Part shown: positions 7,812-13,222 of the stretch, piece after piece | How positions within the stretch are numbered: the stretch's first letter is position 1 | How the letters are laid out: each line of letters begins with the position of its first letter | Assembly: GCA_050742455.1 (NCBI GenBank) | Contig: JBOGIG010000122.1 | Coordinates: 1-24,819, forward strand | Direction: 5' to 3' | DNA from: JBOGIG01 sp050742455 | GTDB taxonomy: Bacteria; Actinomycetota; Acidimicrobiia; Acidimicrobiales; JBOGIG01 | DNA: 24,819 nt | Position numbers and translations under genes: made by a program | Notes under the pieces: model-generated | What the model saw: the letters and a program-made list of their open reading frames with translations, nothing else | Told to the model about the DNA's origin: nothing | The model's database searches: none

Positions 7812-8366
7812 TCAGTTGCAACTCCAGAAGAGCAACAAGAAGAAGGAACAGTTTGAAGTGGTGGGGGCCGAAGCGACGCTTGTCCAGTTGTAGTCGACGG
7901 CGACCGCGGTCCAGGTATAGGTCCCCGTCGTGTTGATGGGCACCGAGTCGACATAGGACGTCCCCGTGATCCCCGAAGCCACCACGGCGTAGCCGCCGCC
8001 GTTGTCGGAGCGCAGGATCTCGTAGCTTCGAACGAAGGGACTCGTCGATGCTGTCCACGTCAGGGTGATTGCGTTGCCACTTGGGTTGTGGGTCAGGCCG
8101 GTTGGGGGGGCCAGGAGGGCAGTGGATACGGGCGTAGTCCCCGAAGGGTTGGGGGCCGAGACAAACATGGCGTCGGCCGGCGACACAGGAAAGACCAACG
8201 TGGCCAGGCACACCAGGACGACCAGGGCGATCAGGACCGCCGGGACCCCGGGGCAGGAGAAGCGGGAGGGGCTCGCCACTCCATCCCAGGCGCGCCGATA
8301 TGGTTCGTAGTGCTCAGCTCGAGGCCGAGCAAACTTAGACCTCAGGCGATGGTCCCGCGGCACCAT
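7812..8366 (-). CDS. Exported fibronectin type III protein with hydrophobic Cys tail
   Basis: 184-residue exported protein. A long positively charged N-region leads to a hydrophobic segment (about 41-63) ending VSPADA, a likely signal-peptidase cut. Residues about 85-170 form one FN3 domain: APPTGLTHNPSGNAITLTWTAS, then YEILRSDNGG and TGTYTWTAVAVDYN are typical strands. It then ends in an odd hydrophobic tail, NCSFFLLLFWSCN (172-184), with two cysteines; too short for a normal membrane anchor. The ATG at 8366 lies inside the 3' end of the sipW-like gene (32-nt overlap) with no clear ribosome site, which suggests translational coupling or a start further in (a GTG at residue 30 keeps the signal segment). 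Position beside tasA- and sipW-like genes suggests a surface or matrix role; that is inference. Confidence 0.72.
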   Translation of the reverse strand: MVPRDHRLRSKFARPRAEHYEPYRRAWDGVASPSRFSCPGVPAVLIALVVLVCLATLVFPVSPADAMFVSAPNPSGTTPVSTALLAPPTGLTHNPSGNAITLTWTASTSPFVRSYEILRSDNGGGYAVVASGITGTSYVDSVPINTTGTYTWTAVAVDYNWTSVASAPTTSNCSFFLLLFWSCN

Positions 8367-9042
8367 CTGCGCTCATCACGGAGTGGCTCCCGTTCGGTTC
8401 GAGTGAGGCTGCCATCACCTCATCGGGCTGCCGACCGACGTGGGATTGCACTGTCGACGCGCGAAAAAGAGGGGGGAGAAACAGCCCCAGGAGCCCAGCC
8501 ACGACCAGGACCAGGATCGCCAGTCGCACCAAGGGAATGGTGATGAAGGCATAGACGTAGCCCACATCAGGCAAGACCCGGTCCACCCTCCAGGCACGAG
8601 CCCCATTCAAAAAGGCCTTCCACTGGTCGGGGACCGGGTTCGCGTCTCCCTTGGTTGTGATCGTCATACCAACCCCGGTTGTGGTGGTCGTCATCACACG
8701 GTGGGCGACGGTAACGCTGTTGGCCCCCGGCGGGCGGAACACCAGGATCTGTCCGGGACGGACGGCCGCAATTGGCTCAGGCAGGACGACAACCTCAGAA
8801 CCGATCGGAAGGGTAGGTTGCATCGAGCCGGTGCGGATGGTGTCCAGTTTCCAGTGCCCGGCCACGACGCCGCCGATAATCACCACTGCAATCATGAACA
8901 CGGCCAGGGCCAGACCACCGGAAAGGACTCGGGTGATGCGGCGCACTCGGCCCGGCGATCGATGGTTGCTTGGGTGAACAGAATTGCCGGCACGACCAGC
9001 CGAGCCGCCGGGGCTCGACTGGCCGAACAAAGACCGGCTCAT
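8335..9042 (-). CDS. sipW: SipW-type signal peptidase I (Ser/His, S26B)
   Basis: Membrane-bound signal peptidase of 235 residues that should cleave signal peptides of the adjacent TasA-like protein outside the membrane. A cytoplasmic N-region (1-35) is followed by a helix (about 39-61), then TGSMQPTL with nucleophile Ser73, and VAHRV with His114 where ordinary bacterial leader peptidases have Lys; TTKGDANPVPD with Asp133 is the conserved box E. This Ser/His arrangement marks the ER/archaeal/SipW group. A second helix (about 169-190) precedes a hydrophilic tail. Start: the ATG at 9042 is only 2 nt after the tasA-like stop, a coupling arrangement; the upstream open frame is antisense-free but overlaps tasA and is not coding. 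Overlaps the FN3 gene by 32 nt downstream. Confidence 0.88.
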   Translation of the reverse strand: MSRSLFGQSSPGGSAGRAGNSVHPSNHRSPGRVRRITRVLSGGLALAVFMIAVVIIGGVVAGHWKLDTIRTGSMQPTLPIGSEVVVLPEPIAAVRPGQILVFRPPGANSVTVAHRVMTTTTTGVGMTITTKGDANPVPDQWKAFLNGARAWRVDRVLPDVGYVYAFITIPLVRLAILVLVVAGLLGLFLPPLFRASTVQSHVGRQPDEVMAASLEPNGSHSVMSADGAAGPSPEV

Positions 9043-9044
9043 GA

Positions 9045-9731
9045 CTACTGGGCTTGGCCGTTGCGCTGGGTGGCGGTGAAGGTGTAAGTGAGGCTGGTGG
9101 ATAGATTCTGGAAGGTGTTGTCGGCCGAGGTCGGAAGGGCCAGATGGAACTCCAGGTGATCGGTCCCCGCCCCGTTCAGAACCTTGAGGCCCACCAGGTT
9201 GGCCCCGGCCCGAACGGCTGAGCCTGCGGCCAACACCGTGCTCGTGGTGCCCGAGCACGTATAGGTGTAAGCGGGGGCGGTACCGGCCTCGGTCCAGGCT
9301 ACCGAGCACTCGGTTACCGTCAGTTGCAGGCCGTTGGTGGTATCCGACGTCAAGAGGGTGGTCGGGGATGCCGTGGCGGCCAGGCCCAAGGTGGACAGGG
9401 CCAAGTTGCCTGTGCTGATGAGATCGACGCTGCGGTCGATGGTGTCGCCGGGGGCGATGTTGACGGCCGCCACCGATAGCCGGTTGGTTGAGGCCCCCGA
9501 GGCTCCCAGGCTGATGGCTACGGTGCCGGTATTGACAGCCTGTGGGCTGGCGGTATTCGAGGCGGTGGAATTGAAGGTGGAAAAGGCCCCCGCGCCCACG
9601 GCGGCGAGGCCGCCGGCCACGAGCAGGCCGGCCAGGGCCAGACGGCGAACCTGCCGGGGCCGGTCAGAGAAGCGCATCGGGCTGGCATCTATCGGGTTCG
9701 ACATGGGCGAAGCAGAAGGCAGGAGGGACAT
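9045..9731 (-). CDS. TasA/camelysin-like protein with SipW-dependent signal peptide
   Basis: Exported 228-residue protein of the camelysin/TasA group (PF12389), whose founding members form surface fibres or act as surface proteins in Bacillus. The N-terminus has a basic stretch (RPRQVRR), a hydrophobic run (about 31-48) and GAFSTFNSTASNTASPQAVNTG, the pattern of SipW-dependent signal peptides with cleavage likely near residue 49. The mature part has NIAPGDTIDRSVDLISTGNLALSTL and a C-terminal LEFHLALP...LTYTFTATQR strand pair, both typical of the family; two Cys (about 140 and 156) may bond. An AAAGG box sits 7 nt before the ATG. First gene of the operon with the sipW-like peptidase 2 nt downstream. 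Polymer formation is inferred from the family, not seen. Confidence 0.82.
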   Translation of the reverse strand: MSLLPSASPMSNPIDASPMRFSDRPRQVRRLALAGLLVAGGLAAVGAGAFSTFNSTASNTASPQAVNTGTVAISLGASGASTNRLSVAAVNIAPGDTIDRSVDLISTGNLALSTLGLAATASPTTLLTSDTTNGLQLTVTECSVAWTEAGTAPAYTYTCSGTTSTVLAAGSAVRAGANLVGLKVLNGAGTDHLEFHLALPTSADNTFQNLSTSLTYTFTATQRNGQAQ

Positions 9732-9754
9732 GGGGGACCTTTCTGTCGTCCGGT

Positions 9755-9860
9755 GGCCCCAGGCCGGAGCCTGGAGCCGTCGGATGGCTTGACGGAATTG
9801 GTCGAGCTATTTGTCGGCTGGCTGGAACGAGCGGGTATGGAGCCGAGGGCACGAGCAATT
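9755..9860 (-). promoter_or_regulatory. Highly structured 5' leader of the tasA-like gene
   Basis: Read on the minus strand, this leader can form three successive elements. (1) A long irregular stem: 9849-9860 pairs with 9796-9807 (10 of 12 positions) and inside it 9841-9846 (AGCCGA on plus) pairs with 9814-9819 (6 of 6), closing a 21-nt loop. (2) CCGTC/GACGG (9791-9795 with 9777-9781) with a 9-nt loop. (3) A 10-bp hairpin (9769-9778 with 9755-9764, one G-U) capped by a UCCG tetraloop closed by C-G, a UNCG-type loop. Hairpins 2 and 3 compete for two bases. The last hairpin ends 23 nt before the ATG. I do not recognise a known riboswitch consensus. Candidate cis-regulatory RNA. Confidence 0.5.
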
Positions 9861-9867
9861 CACCCCC

Positions 9868-9873
9868 ATGGTA
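9868..9873 (-). promoter_or_regulatory. Candidate -10 box for the tasA-like operon
   Basis: TACCAT on the minus strand (plus ATGGTA) fits TANNNT. Transcription starting about 7 nt downstream would begin at 9860-9861, exactly at the first base of the long leader stem. No good -35 is present. Confidence 0.3.
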
Positions 9874-9895
9874 AGGAATGCGGAAAGCAACAGCT

Positions 9896-9913
9896 ATGGG
9901 CCGAACGGCCCAT
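9896..9913. promoter_or_regulatory. 18-bp palindrome, possible operator
   Basis: ATGGGCCG-AA-CGGCCCAT, an 8-bp perfect inverted repeat with a 2-bp spacer. It lies just upstream of where the -35 of the putative tasA-like promoter would be. The 287-bp gap 9732-10018 otherwise holds only this, the -10 candidate and the structured leader. Confidence 0.4.
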
Positions 9914-10018
9914 TTGTTGGTTCAAACTGCCAAAGTTCCTGGCGAATTGTTGGCTTTTGCGGGCCCGGTTCCTCGCCAGGTCCGAAGCCACCCGACAATC
10001 CAGATCAGGAGGGCCAGA

Positions 10019-10933
10019 TCAGGAGGTGCAGCCCGACGCTGACACCAGAGCGTCGCGAAAGGCCCGATCGTTGGCCCGCGCTGGTGTCGTTCCGGTTAGG
10101 AATTGCGTCAGAATGTCCAAGAAGCGCTCGCCCTCTTCGAAGGGCAGAAAATGCCCCGCACCCTCGATAATTTCCAGCCTGCTTCCAGGGATGGCTTTGT
10201 GAGCCCTGTAAGCGTGCTCGACAGGAATGACCCGGTCCCGATCCCCCCACACGATCAGGGTGGGGACCTTGGACGCCAGGTAGAGGCGATCCGAGGCGCT
10301 GACCCGCTGCCCGCCTAGGTCCACCACAGCCCGCACCGTGTTGATGAAGGCATCCAGACCGTCGCGGTCGGTCAAGCCCGAGTAGCTGCGCCAGATCTCT
10401 TTATTGGTGGGCCCGAGACGAAGCCCCAGTCGACGCAGGGGCGATCCGACCCATTCGAGCAATGAGTGCAGTTCGTTGTTGAGGACAACAGAAAGGATGT
10501 ACTCCGAACCGGGCAGGCTGGCCAGCTTGAGCAGCACGGTCACCTCCCGACCCAGCCCTCCGCTGGCCACCAGGGCCAGGCGCTGACATCTCTCCGGAAA
10601 CTGGTAGGCCATCTGCATGGCAACGCCACCGCCGAGTGAATGGCCGACAAGGCTGGCCCGGGGGATACCCAAGGCCACCATGAGATCCCTGACCCCGCTG
10701 GCATAGGCCCCCAATGAGTAATCACCTCTGGGCTTGGCCGATTGACCGTGGCCCAGCATGTCGGGAGCCATGACCGTGAAGTGCCGGCTGAGGGCTGGCA
10801 TGACCTCCCGCCACGTGGTCGAACTACCGGTAAGGCCGTGCAGCAACACCACGGCCGGGCCTTTGCCCGCCATGCGGTAGCCAACCCGGTGACCGTGGAT
10901 GGTGACGTGTCGAAGGTCGAAGTCTTTTCTCAT
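10019..10933 (-). CDS. Alpha/beta-fold hydrolase
   Basis: Cytoplasmic alpha/beta hydrolase of 304 residues, substrate unknown. Shows the oxyanion-hole motif VVLLHGLTGSS (29-38), the nucleophile elbow GHSLGG with Ser99, an acid in VWGDRDRVIP and the catalytic His in GAGHFLPFEE. A lid region between (about 125-205) is helical and includes a hydrophobic LLKLASLPGSEYILSVVL stretch. Similar to esterases/epoxide-hydrolase-like and meta-cleavage-product hydrolase-like proteins; nothing in the sequence separates these. No Shine-Dalgarno sequence is obvious before the ATG. It follows the Rpf-type gene by 34 bp on the same strand and is probably co-transcribed. Confidence 0.87.
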   Translation of the reverse strand: MRKDFDLRHVTIHGHRVGYRMAGKGPAVVLLHGLTGSSTTWREVMPALSRHFTVMAPDMLGHGQSAKPRGDYSLGAYASGVRDLMVALGIPRASLVGHSLGGGVAMQMAYQFPERCQRLALVASGGLGREVTVLLKLASLPGSEYILSVVLNNELHSLLEWVGSPLRRLGLRLGPTNKEIWRSYSGLTDRDGLDAFINTVRAVVDLGGQRVSASDRLYLASKVPTLIVWGDRDRVIPVEHAYRAHKAIPGSRLEIIEGAGHFLPFEEGERFLDILTQFLTGTTPARANDRAFRDALVSASGCTS

Positions 10934-10967
10934 CGATGCATTGGCTTGGACTTGGAAGAGGTCGAAG

Positions 10968-11978
10968 CTAGTTCAGGCCCATGGCCGCCGAGCAGGTCGG
11001 CCATTGGCCCCAACCGGACCGAGCCTGCAGCCGTTCGGCCGCTTGGTCCTGGGTGGGGGGTGATGCGTCATCGGGATAGCCGGAGTACCCCAGGCTGTGC
11101 CAGGTGTCGGCCGATATCTGGTAGGCGCCGTAGTAGCCGTTTCCGGTGTCGGCCGCGTAGTTGTCGCCCGATTCGCATTGGCGAATCCCGGCGTAGGGGC
11201 CGCCGGCCGAGGTGTAGGAGGGCGAGGATGAGACGGCTACCGACGACAAACCGCCGGGCAACGGCTGGCCCTGGGGCGGGGGATTGTTCCGGCCACGGGA
11301 AGCCTGATCGGCCTGGGCTTGTGCCACCAATGAGGCCAATTGTCCCTTGAGACCAGAGAGCAGTGACTCTTCGCTGATCACCTGGGCCTGGGCGCCAGAG
11401 CGGGCCTGTGCCGCCCTCGTCAATCCCTCCCGGGCCTGAGTTTGGGCCATCTGGCTGCTGAGGAGGGCGCGGTGCAGTTGTGCCTGGGACAGCTTCAGGT
11501 TGTCCACCACATCGGCCAGGTTGCCCGACGCCAAATTGATGTAGGCCGCGCGCAGGTAGACCTGATCGGATTTGCCCCGCACCAGGGCTCCAAGCCCGCT
11601 GATGGTCCCGCCTCGCATGTACTCCTCAACGGCGTCGTGACCTAGTGCGGCCCTGTCACTGGTGATCTGGGCATTGGCCGTCTCGATCTGGCTCTGGGCG
11701 TCAGCGCTCTTCTGGTTCGCCAGGGCGGACTGTTGCTGGGCGGACTGGTAGGCCACGTCCAGAGCATGGAGGTGATCGGCCCCTGCGCGGATACGGCTGG
11801 CCAGAGCCGACGCCTGGGCCTGAGTGGAGGATACGGTATCGGCCGCGGCCGACGGGACAACGGCCAGCCCGAGTAGGGGCGCGGCGATGGCGACGACACT
11901 CAACAAGATGACCGAGCGTCGGGCTGGGCGGGCGGTTGGAACTGCTCCACCCCTTGAGGTACTCCTCAGGTGGGCCAC
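10968..11978 (-). CDS. Secreted coiled-coil protein with Rpf-type transglycosylase domain
   Basis: Secreted cell-wall hydrolase of 336 residues. Signal peptide: basic ARPARR (17-21) then hydrophobic 23-41, cut likely after SAAA (about 47). Residues about 50-225 are Ala/Gln-rich helix forming a long coiled coil like those of NlpC/P60-type and RipA-like division hydrolases. A Pro/Gly/Ser linker leads to a C-terminal resuscitation-promoting-factor/lysozyme-like domain (260-336): IRQCESGDNYAADTGNGYYGAYQ has the catalytic Glu269, and Cys268 with Cys329 (WPTCS) are the conserved disulfide. Expected to cleave the glycan strand of peptidoglycan and help in growth or resuscitation. The GTG start at 11978 has no ribosome site but a TAGCGT box lies 11 nt upstream. 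Followed by the hydrolase gene. Confidence 0.87.
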   Translation of the reverse strand: MAHLRSTSRGGAVPTARPARRSVILLSVVAIAAPLLGLAVVPSAAADTVSSTQAQASALASRIRAGADHLHALDVAYQSAQQQSALANQKSADAQSQIETANAQITSDRAALGHDAVEEYMRGGTISGLGALVRGKSDQVYLRAAYINLASGNLADVVDNLKLSQAQLHRALLSSQMAQTQAREGLTRAAQARSGAQAQVISEESLLSGLKGQLASLVAQAQADQASRGRNNPPPQGQPLPGGLSSVAVSSSPSYTSAGGPYAGIRQCESGDNYAADTGNGYYGAYQISADTWHSLGYSGYPDDASPPTQDQAAERLQARSGWGQWPTCSAAMGLN

Positions 11979-12045
11979 AACGATGACAGACGCTACTGCC
12001 CGGTTCTCCGGGTGGCAAAGCGGGCGGGCATTCGGGGGCTACCCC

Positions 12046-12399
12046 TCAGCGCGGCCCCTTGCCCAGCTTGTAGGTCGCCAGGTCGGCAATGCGCTCCACG
12101 TGGGCCGTGCTGCGCTTGAATTGGCGCGCCATCAGGTCCATGGGCACCCCGGCGGCCCGGCCCTTGAGCACCAGCCGCTCGATAGGACGCAGGGCCGGAT
12201 CCGAGGTCGAGTCGCTGGATTCAGATTCACCACCGACGGCCGTAGCGGCCCCCTCATGTGGCAGGCGGGCAATCTCGATAACTCGACTGATGAACTCGGG
12301 ACTTCGCCGGAATCGGCGGGCGATCTCGCCAAAATCGGTCCCGGCTTCGACCATGGCCAGGATCCGACGCTCCAATGGTCTCATTGCACCAATTGTCAC
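12046..12399 (-). CDS. Small DNA-binding protein with two sigma-4-like HTH repeats
   Basis: 117-residue protein built from two copies of one helix-turn-helix unit. Copy 1 (7-46): RPLERRILAMVEAG, then FGEIARRFRRSPEFISRVIEIARL. Copy 2 (71-110): RPIERLVLKGRAAG, then MDLMARQFKRSTAHVERIADLATY. Shared positions are RP-ER, a leucine, AG, AR-F+RS, R and A. Each looks like region 4 of sigma factors or LuxR-type HTH (xxIAxxxxxSxxxVxR). An acidic Ser-rich linker (47-69) joins them. The GTG at 12399 is chosen because AGGAGG sits 7 nt before it; the longer ATG frame has none. Divergent from the phosphatidyltransferase gene across 139 bp. Probably a transcription regulator; targets unknown. Confidence 0.75.
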   Translation of the reverse strand: MTIGAMRPLERRILAMVEAGTDFGEIARRFRRSPEFISRVIEIARLPHEGAATAVGGESESSDSTSDPALRPIERLVLKGRAAGVPMDLMARQFKRSTAHVERIADLATYKLGKGPR

Positions 12400-12457
12400 G
12401 GCGCCACCTCCTACGTCGGGGCTTGCGACGCAATACTCCCCTATATTCTCCACTTTG

Positions 12458-12478
12458 CCACGCCGGGGTGTGTGGCGC
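12458..12478. promoter_or_regulatory. Inverted repeats in the divergent HTH / phosphatidyltransferase gap
   Basis: GCCAC (12458-12462) mirrors GTGGC (12472-12476), with CACGCC/GGTGTG nearly symmetric inside; GTGGCGC (12472-12478) is also the reverse complement of GCGCCAC at 12401-12407, next to the HTH gene start. Could be an operator for autoregulation. Weak. Confidence 0.2.
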
Positions 12479-12526
12479 TCGTTATCGCGTTGCACGGGAC
12501 GTCGAACTCAGCGACAACGTCAGGTT

Positions 12527-12532
12527 TAGACT
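12527..12532 (+). promoter_or_regulatory. TANNNT -10 box, leaderless start
   Basis: TAGACT is followed by exactly 6 nt and then the GTG start at 12539. No Shine-Dalgarno sequence precedes that GTG, so a transcript starting at or within a base or two of the start codon is likely. Confidence 0.45.
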
Positions 12533-12538
12533 TGATCG

Positions 12539-13222
12539 GTGGCCACATCAGAGCTTGCTGTTGGATCCGAAAGCCGGATCCTTACCGTTCCCAATATTAT
12601 TTCTCTGCTTCGTTTGGCCAGCGTGGGGCTGTTCTTGTGGCTGCTCTTCGGGCGCCACGATCGGCTGGCAGCCGCCATCCTTCTGGCTGCCCTGGGCACC
12701 ACCGATTGGGTCGACGGCTACATCGCCCGAAGATTCAACCAGGTTTCCACCCTCGGCAAGATTCTTGATCCGACCGCCGACCGGATCCTGTTGGGTGTCG
12801 GTGTGGTGGCAATCATCATCGATGGTTCGGTACCGGCCTGGGTGGGTTGGGCCACGGTGGGGCGCGAAGTGCTGGTCTCGGGCGCCGTTGTCGGCCTGGC
12901 CTTGGCCGGGGCGGCCCGAATTGATGTTCAGTGGGTGGGTAAAGCGGGAACGTTTGGCCTCATGTGCGGTTTCCCCTGCTTCCTGGCCGGCCATTCCGGG
13001 GTGTCATGGCACCACTGGGCCACGGCATTGGCCTGGGTGTGCACCATTCCGGGCCTGATCCTGGCCTGGTACGCGGCCGCTACCTACGTGCCGCTGGCTC
13101 GTCGGGCACTGGCCGCCGGGCGGCAGGGTGACGCCGCCCTTCGCGGTGACGCCGCGCTTCACGGCGACGCCGCCCGCCAAAGTGATCCCACGCATCAGGG
13201 TGAAACCGGAGCCCGTCCGTGA
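12539..13222 (+). CDS. pgsA: CDP-alcohol phosphatidyltransferase (PgsA-like)
   Basis: Membrane enzyme of phospholipid synthesis that transfers a CDP-activated phosphatidyl group to an alcohol, probably glycerol-3-phosphate (PGP synthase). The full catalytic signature is present: D56, D59, G60, A63, R64, then G73, D77 and D81 (DWVDGYIARR...GKILDPTAD), binding the metal and CDP. Four or more hydrophobic segments follow (about 25-52, 85-104, 106-126, 136-165, 170-187). The last 30 residues are a hydrophilic repeat tail (GDAALR, GDAALH, GDAARQ...) not part of the fold. The M. tuberculosis equivalent position holds pgsA2 (Rv1822). Leaderless start proposed. Its stop overlaps the next gene's GTG (GTGA), so the two are co-translated. 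Exact acceptor alcohol not provable. Confidence 0.85.
   Translation: MATSELAVGSESRILTVPNIISLLRLASVGLFLWLLFGRHDRLAAAILLAALGTTDWVDGYIARRFNQVSTLGKILDPTADRILLGVGVVAIIIDGSVPAWVGWATVGREVLVSGAVVGLALAGAARIDVQWVGKAGTFGLMCGFPCFLAGHSGVSWHHWATALAWVCTIPGLILAWYAAATYVPLARRALAAGRQGDAALRGDAALHGDAARQSDPTHQGETGARP
13127..13204 (+). repeat. 18-bp in-frame tandem repeat, C-terminus of pgsA-like gene
   Basis: Units at 13127, 13145, 13163 and 13181, plus a partial fifth, each begin with GGTGAC-like sequence and encode six residues (GDAALR, GDAALH, GDAARQ, SDPTHQ). First two units differ at 3 of 18 bases or fewer; later ones decay, as in an old expansion. Confidence 0.75.

Noticed and set aside
8335..9309. Longer sipW frame beginning at 9309
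   Set aside because: The extra 89 residues overlap tasA coding in another frame and look like a His/Arg-rich shadow; the ATG at 9042 gives a normal peptidase.
9732..9870. Known c-di-GMP (GEMM-I) riboswitch in the tasA-like leader
   Set aside because: The hairpin looks similar, but the invariant AAACC and GACGCAAAGCC elements are missing.
9753..10202. Plus-strand frame over the gap before tasA and the hydrolase end
   Set aside because: Overlaps the structured leader and antisense hydrolase codons; low-complexity, no homology signals.
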